In this document: positions 1 through 10,200 of the stretch, in pieces
Layout of the letters: every line of letters begins with the position of its first letter
Position numbering within the stretch: position 1 is the stretch's first letter
NCBI GenBank assembly: GCA_002410065.1
Contig: DHQB01000005.1
Location: 14,233-78,232 of the forward strand
DNA length: 64,000 nucleotides
Origin: Bacteroidales bacterium UBA5349
Lineage (GTDB): Bacteria; Bacteroidota; Bacteroidia; Bacteroidales; Tenuifilaceae
Direction of reading: 5' to 3'
The notes under the pieces: generated by a model
The model's database searches: none
What the model was told of the DNA's origin: nothing
What the model saw: the letters and a program-made list of their open reading frames with translations, nothing else
Position numbers and translations under genes: made by a program

Positions 1-1
1 A

Positions 2-2170
2 TTGGGTGTTCTGGCAGGTGATTATCTAAAAGAAGCATCAGACAGAAATGTTCCACTTGTTGCCATAGGCCTATTTTATCGCTATGGTTACTTCACTCAA
101 CAGCTCTCATCGGTAGGTCAGCAAATTGCTTCGTACGATCAACAAAACTTTACACAAACGCAGGCCAGGCCCGTTAGACATATTAATGGTAAATGGAAAA
201 CGGTTACCGTATCACTCCCAGGACGGAATGTAAAGGCCCGCATATGGAGAGTTGATGTTGGTCGGACAGAACTTTATCTTCTCGATACTGATTTTGAGGA
301 TAACAGGCCACAGGATAGAGCCATTACACATCACCTATACGGAGGCGATTGGGAGGATAGATTTAAACAGGAGATGATTCTTGGCATTGGAGGTGTTAGG
401 GCTCTTGATGAGCTGGGTATAAATCAGGATGTCTTTCACCTTAACGAAGGACATGCGGCATTTGCTGGTTTGGAAAGACTTCATCATGCCATTGTTGATG
501 AAAAATACTCCTTCGGAGAATCTCTTGAACTGGTTAGGGCAAGTAGTTTATTCACAACGCACACGCCTGTTCCAGCAGGACACGACTCGTTCCCTGAGGA
601 CATGCTCCGAACCTACATGGCCCATTATCCCGAAAGACTAGGCATTACCTGGGAGCAATTCATGGATCTTGGCAAACTCAACCCCGGCGACGAAACCGAA
701 CGCTTCTCAATGAGTTACCTTGCTGCAAACCTATCACAAGAGGTTAATGGCGTAAGTAAGTTGCATGGAATTGTTAGCCAGCAAATGTTCGCAAATCTTT
801 GGCCCGGATATTTCCCAAGCGAATTGCACGTTGGTTTTGTTACCAACGGTGTTCATTACCCCACTTGGACATCATCTGAAATAAGAGAACTGCTAGAAGT
901 AAATTCTAATGATCACAGTTTTGACAATAAACCTGACTGGAATAATATCCATAATGTTCCTGACGGAAAGTTATGGAACATCAGAAATTTGAATCGCAAA
1001 AAGCTAATTGATTATATCCGATCGCGGCTCGTTAATCCTCAAATCACTAAGTACGAGAATCCTAGACAGATTGTTGAAATACAGGAGAATATCAACGAAA
1101 AGGCTCTCACCATAGGCTTTGCCCGTAGGTTTGCCACGTACAAAAGGGCGCATCTACTCATTCGTGATCTTGATAGGTTAAGTAGAATTGTAAATGATAA
1201 GGATAGACCTGTACAATTTATCTTTGCAGGCAAAGCGCATCCAAACGATAAGGCAGGACAAGATCTTATTAAAAGAATAATTGAAGTAAGCAAAAGACCT
1301 GAATTTACCGGAAAACTCCTGTTTCTGCAGAATTACGATATGGAACTAGCACGAAAAATGGTGCAAGGAGTTGATATTTGGCTTAATACGCCTACACGCC
1401 CTCTAGAAGCATCGGGTACTAGTGGAATGAAAGCAGTAATGAATGGCGCCCTTCACTTTAGTGTTCTCGATGGTTGGTGGGTAGAGGGTTATCTACCCAA
1501 TGCTGGATGGGCGCTACCAGAAGAAAGAACCTATGTGCAGCAAGAATTTCAGGATGAACTGGATGCTGAAATGATATACACTATTATTGAGAATGAAATT
1601 GTTACTTCATTTTACAATCGAAACGAGGAGGATGTCCCCACCGATTGGATTTCATTCATTAAAAAATCTATTTCGCAGATTGGGTCAATGTTTACATCTA
1701 CCCGCATGATGATTGATTATGAGGATCGATTCTACCACAAGCTTTACCTCCGCTCCAATAGGCTTAAGCAAGAGGACTCTGAACTTACCCGGAGAATTGC
1801 TGCATGGAAACGTAAAGTTGTCCGAAACTGGGATAGCCTTGAGATTATTACCGCTGAACAGTTCGACACTTCACGGCAAGATATTGTACTTGGCAAGGTT
1901 TATAACTCAGAGGTTGTGCTCGATCTTGGCAAGCTATCCCCCGATGAGGTTGGAGTTGAACTGGTTATTGCTGAACTAATTGAGAATGGAGATGCTAACA
2001 TTAAGCACACTCAAGAGTTCGACCTCGAAAACGTAGACGGACAAAGAGCTACCTACCGGCTTTCATTCATTCCAACCGAGCCCGGTGTGTACGATTCTGG
2101 AATTAGAGTTTACGCAAAGCACAAAGAGTTACCTCACCGCATGGATTTTACCCTTGTTCGCTGGGTTTAA
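2..2170 (+). CDS. glgP: Alpha-glucan (glycogen) phosphorylase, 3' part
   Basis: Phosphorolysis of glycogen or maltodextrin to glucose-1-phosphate in the cytoplasm (GT35 family). The frame is open at the window edge, so the N-terminus lies upstream; the first residues (LGVLAGDYLKEASD) are the family's internal glycine-rich motif, not a true start. Visible are FHLNEGHAAF near residue 146, TTHTPVPAGHD near 185, and the pyridoxal-phosphate lysine region EASGTSGMKAVMNG near 470, followed by LDGWWVEGY. The 722 residues seen would be most of a protein of the DUF3417-containing bacterial type. The next gene, ribF, follows after about 80 bases and is functionally unrelated. The family is certain; the substrate (glycogen or maltodextrin) is not shown. 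Confidence 0.93.
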   Translation: MGVLAGDYLKEASDRNVPLVAIGLFYRYGYFTQQLSSVGQQIASYDQQNFTQTQARPVRHINGKWKTVTVSLPGRNVKARIWRVDVGRTELYLLDTDFEDNRPQDRAITHHLYGGDWEDRFKQEMILGIGGVRALDELGINQDVFHLNEGHAAFAGLERLHHAIVDEKYSFGESLELVRASSLFTTHTPVPAGHDSFPEDMLRTYMAHYPERLGITWEQFMDLGKLNPGDETERFSMSYLAANLSQEVNGVSKLHGIVSQQMFANLWPGYFPSELHVGFVTNGVHYPTWTSSEIRELLEVNSNDHSFDNKPDWNNIHNVPDGKLWNIRNLNRKKLIDYIRSRLVNPQITKYENPRQIVEIQENINEKALTIGFARRFATYKRAHLLIRDLDRLSRIVNDKDRPVQFIFAGKAHPNDKAGQDLIKRIIEVSKRPEFTGKLLFLQNYDMELARKMVQGVDIWLNTPTRPLEASGTSGMKAVMNGALHFSVLDGWWVEGYLPNAGWALPEERTYVQQEFQDELDAEMIYTIIENEIVTSFYNRNEEDVPTDWISFIKKSISQIGSMFTSTRMMIDYEDRFYHKLYLRSNRLKQEDSELTRRIAAWKRKVVRNWDSLEIITAEQFDTSRQDIVLGKVYNSEVVLDLGKLSPDEVGVELVIAELIENGDANIKHTQEFDLENVDGQRATYRLSFIPTEPGVYDSGIRVYAKHKELPHRMDFTLVRWV

Positions 2171-2252
2171 TTTCAATATTGTGAGCTTTATTCTAAAAGA
2201 AGTCAATATATCGGCTTCCTTTTTTATTTTAGCAAGGTCTTATAATTTAAGC

Positions 2253-3185
2253 ATGCTAGTATATACAGACATAAACGAGTTAAAAATTACCAATCCTGCG
2301 GTAACCATCGGTTTTTTTGATGGACTGCACATTGGACATAAAAAAATTATTGAAATAGTTAAACAAAATGCCAAGAAGAACAAGACCCAAAGCCTTGTGA
2401 TAACCTTTTGGCCTCATCCTCGCATCGTCCTAAACGACGATTCTGAGGGGCTTAGGCTTCTATCCTCTCTTGATGAAAAGATTGCCCTTTTTGATGAAAT
2501 GGGTATAGACTCAATGCTCATAATTAATTTCACAAAAGACTTTGCACAGGAGAATGCCTACGATTTTTTACAGAAAATGCTTGTAGAAAAAATTAAAGCT
2601 TCGACTATTGTAATGGGCTACAACCATGCATTTGGTTATAAAAGCGAAGGAAATTTCAATCTAATTCAAAAGCATCAAGCCACCTTTGGTTATAAGGCAA
2701 TTAAGGTTGATCCCGTTGATATTAAGGGATTAAAAGTAAGTTCTACCCAAATAAGAGCAGCACTTGATAATGGTAATTTACAGTTAGCCAATACAATGCT
2801 TGACCGGCTATACAGCATTAGCGGTACTATTGAAGGAGGAAAGCAGATTGGACGATCAATTGGATACCCAACGGCAAACATTAAACCCACAGAGCCGCTC
2901 AAACTTATCCCCTACAATGGAGTTTATGCTGTTTGGGTTGAATACAATAATCAGAAATACCCTGCCATGCTTAACATAGGGATGAGACCTACATTGGGAA
3001 ACAGTTTAAAACTTACAATAGAGGCTCATATAATAGGTTTTAAAAGCAATATATACGATCAGCAAATAAGGGTGTATTTTGTTGAGCGCATCAGAGACGA
3101 AATACAATTCCCCTCTTTAAATTCGCTCAAAGCACAACTAGCCTTGGATAAAATAAAGGCACTCACCATTTTAGAAAACGAATAG
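2253..3185 (+). CDS. ribF: Bifunctional riboflavin kinase / FAD synthetase
   Basis: Converts riboflavin to FMN and FMN to FAD in the cytoplasm. The N-terminal adenylyltransferase half has GFFDGLHIGHKK (HxGH nucleotidyltransferase motif, residues about 18-29). The C-terminal kinase half has IGRSIGYPTANI with the PTAN motif near 210. The open frame runs back to 2085, inside the phosphorylase gene, but the ATG at 2253 gives a normal 310-residue RibF that starts just before the conserved first strand, so it is chosen. The sequence downstream carries the ahcY promoter. Confidence 0.95.
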   Translation: MLVYTDINELKITNPAVTIGFFDGLHIGHKKIIEIVKQNAKKNKTQSLVITFWPHPRIVLNDDSEGLRLLSSLDEKIALFDEMGIDSMLIINFTKDFAQENAYDFLQKMLVEKIKASTIVMGYNHAFGYKSEGNFNLIQKHQATFGYKAIKVDPVDIKGLKVSSTQIRAALDNGNLQLANTMLDRLYSISGTIEGGKQIGRSIGYPTANIKPTEPLKLIPYNGVYAVWVEYNNQKYPAMLNIGMRPTLGNSLKLTIEAHIIGFKSNIYDQQIRVYFVERIRDEIQFPSLNSLKAQLALDKIKALTILENE

Positions 3186-3196
3186 ATAAAAAAAAC

Positions 3197-3226
3197 TTGT
3201 CGTTAAATCAATTTACACTACATTTG
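3197..3226 (+). promoter_or_regulatory. Bacteroidota-type promoter of ahcY
   Basis: TTG at 3197-3199, 19 bases, then TACATTTG at 3219-3226, which matches the -33/-7 consensus TTG-N19-TAnnTTTG. The predicted transcript has a leader of about 75 bases, with a small hairpin just after its start (AAACGA at 3237-3242, TCGTTT at 3247-3252). I see no structure resembling a SAH riboswitch. Confidence 0.75.
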
Positions 3227-3306
3227 TACCCTTAAAAAACGAATTCTCGTTTAAACAAATACAGTATTAAAGCATTGTATATTATCAATAAAACAAAATA
3301 ATTGTA

Positions 3307-4725
3307 ATGGAGAAAGTACTAGTAGAAACATTGCCCTTCAAAGTAAAAGATATTAATCTTGCCGATTGGGGAAGGAAAGAGATTAGCATAGCCGAAAAGG
3401 AAATGCCCGGTTTGATGGCAATTCGAAGAAAACATTCGGCACAAAAGCCACTCAAAGGTGCCAGAATTACTGGTTCGCTTCACATGACTATCCAAACCGC
3501 TGTTCTAATTGAAACCCTTGTTGAACTTGGCGCAGATGTTCGTTGGGCCAGTTGTAATATTTTTTCTACTCAAGATCATGCTGCTGCTGCAATTGCCAAG
3601 GCAGGAATCCCTGTTTTTGCATGGAAAGGCGAAACCCTTGAAGAGTACTGGTGGTGTACCTTACAAGCCTTATCTTTCCCTGGTGATAAAGGCCCACATC
3701 TAATAGTAGATGATGGCGGTGACGCTACCCTTATCATCCATAAAGGGTACCAAGCTGAGAACGATGCATCAATCCTAGACAAAGAACCAGAAACGCTTGA
3801 GGAAAAAGAAATACTGAAACTATTAAAGGGTCTTCTGAAAACCAATAACCAGAAATGGCATAATATTGCAAAAGAATGGAAAGGTGTTTCTGAGGAAACT
3901 ACAACAGGTGTTCATCGCCTGTACCACATGAAAAAAAGTGGTGAATTGCTTGTCCCTGCCATTAACGTAAACGACTCGGTTACAAAAAGTAAATTCGATA
4001 ACCTTTATGGTTGCCGCGAGTCTTTAGCCGATGGCATTAAGAGAGCCACCGATGTTATGATTGCAGGAAAAGTGGTTGTGGTATTAGGCTATGGTGATGT
4101 TGGTAAAGGTTGTGCCATGAGCATGCGCTCCTATGGAGCAAGGGTTATAGTAACTGAAATTGATCCAATTTGCGCACTTCAGGCAGCAATGGAGGGTTTT
4201 GAGATTAAAACCCTAGAGGATGCACTTGACGAAGGCAATATTTATGTTACAACAACAGGTAACCGCGACGTAATCCAACTCAAGCACATGCTTGCAATGA
4301 AAGATCAGTCCATTGTTTGTAACATTGGGCATTTTGATAACGAAATTCAGGTAGAGAAACTAAATAATGCACCCGGGGTTCGTAAGGAAACTGTTAAACC
4401 TCAGGTTGACCAGTATTTCATGAAGGATGGTCGTTCAATATTTATTTTAGCCGAAGGCCGTTTAGTTAACTTAGGATGCGCCACAGGCCACCCAAGTTTT
4501 GTAATGAGCAACAGTTTTACAAATCAAACCCTTGCTCAGCTAGAACTATGGCAGAAAGACTTAGAAGTTGGCGTTTACATTTTACCAAAAGAACTCGACG
4601 AAGAGGTTGCACGCTTGCACCTTGAGCAGCTTGGTGTAAAACTCACAAAACTTACTCAAGAGCAGGCCGATTACATTGGAGTAAACATCAACGGCCCCTT
4701 CAAACCAGATCACTATAGGTATTAA
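3307..4725 (+). CDS. ahcY: Adenosylhomocysteinase
   Basis: NAD-dependent reversible hydrolysis of S-adenosylhomocysteine to adenosine and homocysteine, the clearing step of the methyl cycle. At 472 residues it is the usual length of the longer bacterial form. Motifs: SCNIFSTQDHAAAAIA near 80, GVHRLYHM near 200, NVNDSVTKSKFDN near 220 (catalytic Lys/Asp region), the Rossmann motif VVVLGYGDVGKGCA near 258, and the C-terminal KPDHYRY with the cofactor-contacting Lys/Tyr. It has its own promoter and its own strong terminator, so it is probably monocistronic. Confidence 0.97.
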   Translation: MEKVLVETLPFKVKDINLADWGRKEISIAEKEMPGLMAIRRKHSAQKPLKGARITGSLHMTIQTAVLIETLVELGADVRWASCNIFSTQDHAAAAIAKAGIPVFAWKGETLEEYWWCTLQALSFPGDKGPHLIVDDGGDATLIIHKGYQAENDASILDKEPETLEEKEILKLLKGLLKTNNQKWHNIAKEWKGVSEETTTGVHRLYHMKKSGELLVPAINVNDSVTKSKFDNLYGCRESLADGIKRATDVMIAGKVVVVLGYGDVGKGCAMSMRSYGARVIVTEIDPICALQAAMEGFEIKTLEDALDEGNIYVTTTGNRDVIQLKHMLAMKDQSIVCNIGHFDNEIQVEKLNNAPGVRKETVKPQVDQYFMKDGRSIFILAEGRLVNLGCATGHPSFVMSNSFTNQTLAQLELWQKDLEVGVYILPKELDEEVARLHLEQLGVKLTKLTQEQADYIGVNINGPFKPDHYRY

Positions 4726-4744
4726 TTATTGGATCAAATTACAT

Positions 4745-4783
4745 TGAGGTTGCACGTCCACTTTGGTGCAACCTCATTTTTTT
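4745..4783 (+). terminator. Rho-independent terminator of ahcY
   Basis: Perfect 11-base stem TGAGGTTGCAC (4745-4755) with GTGCAACCTCA (4766-4776), a 10-base loop, then a run of seven T. It lies 20 bases after the ahcY stop. A possible TTG start for the next frame at 4763 lies inside this hairpin and is therefore rejected. Confidence 0.92.
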
Positions 4784-4798
4784 GTAAAGACTGCAAGC

Positions 4799-5362
4799 AT
4801 GAACCAAGTTATCAAAGAAACGATTCAGGTACTAAAATACGGTGGCATTATACTTTACCCAACCGATACCATTTGGGGTATTGGCTGCGATGCCACAAAT
4901 CCTGAAGCAGTTGCCAAAATACACAAGTTAAAGCAGAGCGAGGACAGCAAAAGCATGCTTGTACTCCTAGAGAACCCTAATCTGCTAAACTCTTACGTTG
5001 AGGTGGTTCCAGAAGTAGCCTGGGAACTAATTGAGGTATCCACAAAGCCGTTAACCATTATTTATCCTAAAGCCAAAAATTTGGCAGCAAACCTTATTGC
5101 TGCCGATGGCAGCATTGGCATTAGGGTGGTTAAGCATAACTTTTGCGAAAGGCTAATTCAAACCTTCCGCAAGCCTATTGTTTCTACTTCAGCAAATATT
5201 GCGGGTAAAACTTCGCCAAAAAGTTTTAAGGACATCGATGCGCAAATTGTTGATGGGGTTGATTTTGTTGTCCCTCAGATATACGAAGAAAGCACTACTA
5301 ACCTACCCTCTAGCATTATTCAGCTTGGTGTTAGGGGCGAAATTAAAGTGATAAGGGAGTAA
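4799..5362 (+). CDS. tsaC: L-threonylcarbamoyladenylate synthase (TsaC/YrdC family)
   Basis: Makes threonylcarbamoyl-AMP from threonine, bicarbonate and ATP for the t6A37 modification of ANN-decoding tRNAs. The YrdC fold is seen from GGIILYPTDTIWGIGCDATN (first 35 residues), through KPLTIIYP and the conserved GSIGIRVVKH, to PIVSTSANIAGKTSP. The ATG at 4799 gives 187 residues, the short TsaC form without the Sua5 C-terminal domain. An upstream TTG would sit in the ahcY terminator. The thioesterase gene follows after 18 bases, probably in the same transcript. Confidence 0.93.
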   Translation: MNQVIKETIQVLKYGGIILYPTDTIWGIGCDATNPEAVAKIHKLKQSEDSKSMLVLLENPNLLNSYVEVVPEVAWELIEVSTKPLTIIYPKAKNLAANLIAADGSIGIRVVKHNFCERLIQTFRKPIVSTSANIAGKTSPKSFKDIDAQIVDGVDFVVPQIYEESTTNLPSSIIQLGVRGEIKVIRE

Positions 5363-5380
5363 ACGGTAATATAAATTCGA

Positions 5381-5806
5381 ATGAAATTTTTTCATAACCA
5401 CCCTATCCAGAAACGCTTTAGCGACATTGATATGCTAGGGCATGCAACCAACTCAGTATATCAGCAGTATTTCGATTTAGGCAGAATGCACTACTTTACT
5501 GATGTTCTGAAAGAGAAAATGGACTGGCAAGAAGAAGGACTAATCCTTGTTAGCGTGAGCATAAACTTTATGGCACAAGTAAGGCTGTACGAGGAAATTG
5601 AGGTTAGAACTAAAATTGTTAATCTGGGCAACAAAAGCCTCGAAATGCATCAACAGGTTTACAATCTAACAGCGCAATGCGTTGCTGCCGAGAGCAAATC
5701 GATAATGGTTGGTTATCAGGTTATTCAGGAAACTAGCATTCCCATTCCCCAACGATGGAGAGAAAGCATTGCAAAATTTGAGACTGATATAGATTTTGAA
5801 TTATAG
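5381..5806 (+). CDS. Acyl-CoA thioesterase, hotdog fold (4HBT family)
   Basis: Predicted cytoplasmic thioesterase of the YbgC/FcbC group, 141 residues. The N-terminal signature RFSDIDMLGHATNSVYQQYFD (about 12-32) matches the family's R-x-x-D-x-D-x-x-x-H-x-N-N-x-x-Y pattern, with the catalytic Asp in the first loop; the usual second Asn is Ser here. A central strand SVSINFMAQVRLYEEIEV follows. The substrate cannot be read from sequence. It probably shares a transcript with tsaC. Its 3' end overlaps the convergent rimM gene by 6 bases. Confidence 0.88.
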   Translation: MKFFHNHPIQKRFSDIDMLGHATNSVYQQYFDLGRMHYFTDVLKEKMDWQEEGLILVSVSINFMAQVRLYEEIEVRTKIVNLGNKSLEMHQQVYNLTAQCVAAESKSIMVGYQVIQETSIPIPQRWRESIAKFETDIDFEL

Positions 5807-6316
5807 GTCGGTCATCCCCTCAGGCAAGTTCATAAAAAGGGTTTTAGTCTCCTCATTTAGTTCAACAATAAAATCAGAGGTAGCGGGAATCAGCAATTCA
5901 TTGCCTATAGTATTTACAACAAGAAAAACCAAATTACCAGAGAAGTCTTGCAATTCCTCTATTGTACCAAGCAAACTTCCATTCTGATTAATAATTGAGT
6001 AACCCACTAAATCATCCAGGAAAAGTTCGTCGTTTGGTTGTATTTGCTTTACTTCAGCAAATACAAAAAGCCCAACAAAATCAGTTGCCATTTCGGGTCT
6101 GTCCACCTCATCAAATTTCACAATGGATGAACTTTGACCTTTGCTTCGGATAGACTTGATAAAAAAAGGAATCGGTATTCCCTCTATTCGAAGAAATACC
6201 GATTCTAATTTGTGTTCTGAAGGATCAAAGTTATTTGTCCACAACACCTGAACCTCACCATTCACCCCATGAGTTCGTTGAACTTTTCCAACCTCAGTAA
6301 GATGAGCGTGGTTCAT
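5801..6316 (-). CDS. rimM: 16S rRNA processing protein RimM
   Basis: Ribosome maturation factor for the 30S head; binds S19. 171 residues. The N-terminal RimM barrel begins LTEVGKVQRTHGVNGEVQVL, and the C-terminal PRC-barrel carries DDLVGYSIINQNGSLLGTIEEL and ELLIPATSDFIVELNEETKTLFM with the terminal LPEG. It lies 11 bases downstream of rpsP in the conserved S16-RimM order and is probably translated from the same mRNA. Confidence 0.95.
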   Translation of the reverse strand: MNHAHLTEVGKVQRTHGVNGEVQVLWTNNFDPSEHKLESVFLRIEGIPIPFFIKSIRSKGQSSSIVKFDEVDRPEMATDFVGLFVFAEVKQIQPNDELFLDDLVGYSIINQNGSLLGTIEELQDFSGNLVFLVVNTIGNELLIPATSDFIVELNEETKTLFMNLPEGMTDL

Positions 6317-6327
6317 AGTGAAATTTC

Positions 6328-6921
6328 CTACTCTTTAGCTTCCTCAGGTTTGGTTTCTGCTTCAGCCTCAGCGGTTACTTCTGGCACTTCAACAATCTCT
6401 TCGGCAACCTCTTCGGCAACCTCCTCGGTCTCCTTAGTTTTCTTAGCCTCTTTTGCTGCTTGGTCTGCTAATCTTTTAGCAATCTCTTGAGCACGTGTTT
6501 CCCGAACCTTGGTCTCGGCTTGAATTCGTGTAGCTATTTCATCCTTCTCGCCCTTTACAAGACGATCTTTTTTGGATTGAATTTTAGATTCTTTCTCCTT
6601 AAGCCAAGCGTTGAATTTCTCCTCAACTTGCTCCTCGGTTAAAGCTCCTTTTTTCATTCCATCTAGTAAGTGTTTTTTAATTAAAACACCTTTGTACGAT
6701 AGGATAGCCCTAGTTGTATCGGTAGGTTGAGCGCCATTTTGCAGCCAGTTTAATGCTCTATCAAAATTCAATTCAATAGTAGCAGGATCTGTCGTAGGAT
6801 TATACGAACCGATCCTTTCAATACTTCTGCCATCCCGTGGCGCCCTGCTATCTGCCACCACGATATGATAGAAAGGTGATCTCTTTCTACCGTGGCGACT
6901 AAGTCTGATTTTTACAGGCAT
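6328..6921 (-). CDS. rpsP: 30S ribosomal protein S16 with acidic C-terminal tail
   Basis: The first 85 or so residues are canonical S16: MPVKIRLSRHGRKRSPFYHIVVADSR, then GRSIERIGSYNP, then ALNWLQNGAQPTDT. The remaining 110 residues are a low-complexity Lys/Glu/Ala-rich extension (197 residues against about 80-90 for the bare protein) ending in repeated EVAEE/EVTAEAE stretches. Such tails are common on Bacteroidota S16; their job is not known to me. First gene of the rpsP-rimM pair. Confidence 0.97.
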   Translation of the reverse strand: MPVKIRLSRHGRKRSPFYHIVVADSRAPRDGRSIERIGSYNPTTDPATIELNFDRALNWLQNGAQPTDTTRAILSYKGVLIKKHLLDGMKKGALTEEQVEEKFNAWLKEKESKIQSKKDRLVKGEKDEIATRIQAETKVRETRAQEIAKRLADQAAKEAKKTKETEEVAEEVAEEIVEVPEVTAEAEAETKPEEAKE

Positions 6922-6965
6922 ACTTAAACGCTTTTTTAGTTAAACCCACTTTTTTATTTGCCGCG

Positions 6966-6996
6966 CAAAGATAATGCTTTTTTATTAATTATCAGA
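6966..6996 (-). promoter_or_regulatory. Probable promoter of rpsP-rimM
   Basis: On the minus strand a perfect -7 box TATCTTTG (plus-strand CAAAGATA, 6966-6973) lies 45 bases before the rpsP start. A TCTG at 6993-6996, 19 bases further upstream, could serve as a weak -33 box. The remaining sequence to 7213 is A/T-rich and carries the divergent dnaE promoter. Confidence 0.6.
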
Positions 6997-7154
6997 GTTT
7001 TTATGCCTTTTATTGTTTTTGTATTGAAAAACTAGAATTCACTTTTTTTTAGAAAAATCACACTTCAGCAAACCAGCAAAAACACTGTAATATAGACGCA
7101 TACGTTAATTATGCAATAGTTTTCAACATCAACAAATTTTGGCCCTAGATTAGT

Positions 7155-7162
7155 TAACTTTG
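7155..7162 (+). promoter_or_regulatory. -7 box of the dnaE promoter
   Basis: TAACTTTG matches TAnnTTTG exactly and lies 51 bases before the dnaE ATG. No good -33 match at the normal spacing; a TTTTGG at 7137-7142 is too close. Confidence 0.5.
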
Positions 7163-7213
7163 TGGAAATAGCAATATCGCAGTATTCAATTCGCAATATT
7201 TTAATTATCAACC

Positions 7214-10200
7214 ATGAGCAAATTTGTACACCTTCACGTCCATTCGCAATTCTCAATTCTCGATGGTGCTTCGGGCATTACTACCCTAATTGAAAAGGCA
7301 AAAAAAATGGGCATGAAGGCAATTGCTCTTACCGACCATGGTAATATGTTTGGTATTAAGGAGTTTGTGAATGCTGCTTCCAAAGCAAATGATCCTATAA
7401 ATAAGGAGATTAAAAGAATTAAAGGAGAGATTGTAAAACTTGAGAAAGAAGGAGTGGCTAAAGACGAGCTCAATGAACTGAAGTTGGCCTTACAGGATCA
7501 GGAGCAAAAACTATTTAAACCAATAATCGGGTGCGAGGCATACGTTACAGCCAATAGGCACAGCCGCGAAAAAGACGACAGGGGTGGCGATCACCTTGTT
7601 TTACTAGCAAAGGATTTAGTAGGATACCACAATCTCACTAAAATGGTATCCTATTCGTGGATCGAAGGTTTTTACCAAAAGCCTAGGATGGATAAGGAAC
7701 TTCTCAAAAAGTATAGTGAGGGAATTATTGCTTCATCGGCTTGCCTTGGAGGCGAAATTCCTCAAGCAATAATAAAGGGTAATATCCAACGGGCAGAAGA
7801 AGTGATATATGAATTTAAAGAAATATTTGGAGACGATTTCTACCTTGAAGTAATGCTCCATCCCGTTGAGCCTAATGGATACTCTGAGGACACCTATTTA
7901 GAACAAGGTCGCGTTAATAAAATAATCCTAGAACTTGCAAAGAAAACGGGGGTTAAATGCATCGCTACCAATGATGTCCATTTTGTTAATGCCGAAGATG
8001 CACTTGCACACGACAGGCTAATTTGCCTTAATACCGGAAAGGACCTTGATGATCCTAAACGCTTGCGCTATACCATGCAGGAATATCTCAAAAGTGAACA
8101 GGAGATGCTCAAGCTCTTTCCAAATAACCCTGAGGTAATACACAACACTCTCGAAATTGCAGAAAAGGTAAGTATTTATTCCCTCGATCACGAGCCAATT
8201 ATGCCACACTTCGGCCTACCCGAGGGTTTTACAGATGATAATGAATACCTTAAACACCTCACCTTTGAGGGGGCAAAAAAACGGTGGGGAGAAAATCTTA
8301 CCCCCGAGATAGAGGAAAGACTCAACTTTGAACTTGAGGTAATTGCCCGAATGGGATACCCCAGCTATTTTTTAATTGTTTGGGACTTCCTTGTTGCTGC
8401 ACGCGAAATGGATGTTTCCGTTGGACCAGGAAGGGGTTCGGCAGCTGGTTCAGCTGTTGCCTACAGCCTAAAAATTACGGATATCGATCCCATTAAATAC
8501 GATTTACTGTTTGAGCGTTTCCTCAATCCTGAAAGGGTTTCGATGCCCGATATTGATATTGACTTTGATGAGGACGGTCGCGAACTAGTTTTACAGTGGG
8601 TTGTTAACAAGTACGGCAAAAAACGAGTAGCCCAAATCATCACCTTTGGTACAATGGCTGCTAAAATGGCTATTCGCGATGTGGCACGTGTGCAAAAACT
8701 GCCTCTTGCCGAGGCAATGCGCATAGCCAAACTGGTTCCAGAAAGACCGGGTATTACACTGTCTAAAGCCTACAAGGAGGTTCCAGAACTAATGGAATGC
8801 AAAAAGTCGCCAGATGAACTTGTGCGTTCAACCCTGCAATATGCCGAAGTTTTGGAGGGTTCAGTTCGGCAAACAGGGGTACATGCTTGCGGTATTATTA
8901 TTGGCCGAGACAACCTTGAGGATCACATCCCTATATGCATAAATAAGGATGCCGAACTTTACGTAACCCAGTTTGATGGTAAGCACGTTGAATCCGTCGG
9001 CCTGCTTAAAATGGACTTCCTAGGGCTTAAAACACTCTCCATCATCAAGGATGCAATAGCTTTCATCAAAGAATCAAAGGGTATCGACCTAGACCTCGAT
9101 CACATCCCCCTTGATGATAAAAAAACATTTGAGCTATACTCACAGGGCGACACCACAGCCCTATTCCAGTTTGAGTCGCCCGGAATGAAGAAGCATCTCC
9201 GAGCACTAAAGCCCAACAGGTTTGAAGATCTTATCGCCATGAATGCCTTGTATCGACCAGGTCCAATCGAATATATTCCAAGTTTTATCAACAGAAAACA
9301 TGGGCGCGAAAAAATTGAGTACGATATACCCGAAATGGAGGATTACCTTCGCGACACCTATGGCATTACCGTTTACCAAGAGCAGGTTATGCTTCTATCC
9401 CAAAAACTTGCTGGCTTCACAAAAGGTCAGGCCGACTCACTTAGGAAGGCCATGGGTAAAAAGCTTAAGGACGTAATGGATAAACTGAAGACTCAATTTG
9501 TTGAGGGATGCCTAAAGAATGGTCATGACATTAAAAAGGTAGAAAAGGTGTGGACCGACTGGGAGGCTTTTGCTCAATATGCCTTTAATAAATCGCACTC
9601 CACTTGCTACGCCTACGTATCATACCAAACTGCATACCTTAAAGCACACTATCCAAGTGAATTTATGGCAGCCGTTCTTAGCCGCAACCTATCCGACATA
9701 AAAAAGATTACCCTTTTTATGGATGAGTGTCGTAGAATGGGTATGCAGGTGCTTGGCCCCAATGTAAATGAGAGTAACTATAAGTTTACGGTTATGCATA
9801 ATGGCGATGTACGCTTTGGACTTGGCGCTATTAAAGGGGTTGGCGAAGGAGCCGTAGCCAATATTATTGAAACAAGAAAAGCCGGAAAGTTTGTTGATCT
9901 CTACGACTTTGTTGAAAGGGTTAACCTACAATCCGTAGGTAAAAAGAATTTTGAATCGCTGGTGCTCGCTGGTGCTTTCGATAATTTTGGCATTACAGAA
10001 AGGGCACAGTTCTTTGCCGAAGATTCAAAGGGTTCACCTTTTATAGAGCAACTGCTCCGCTACGGTGCAAAAATACAGCAAGAAAAAAACAACACACAAC
10101 AAACTCTTTTTGGGGGAATGGATTCGGGGTTTGAAATTCAAAAACCCGAATTGCCCATTGTTGAGGGATGGTCGAAACTTGAAACCCTTAGCAAAGAAAA

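Noticed and set aside
2085..2252. Longer N-terminus for ribF
   Set aside because: It would overlap the phosphorylase gene; RibF homology begins right after ATG 2253.
3227..3306. SAH riboswitch before ahcY
   Set aside because: The leader is short and A/T-rich with only one 6-base hairpin; no riboswitch-like core.
4763..4798. TTG-initiated longer N-terminus for tsaC
   Set aside because: The TTG lies inside the ahcY terminator hairpin; ATG 4799 gives a standard TsaC.
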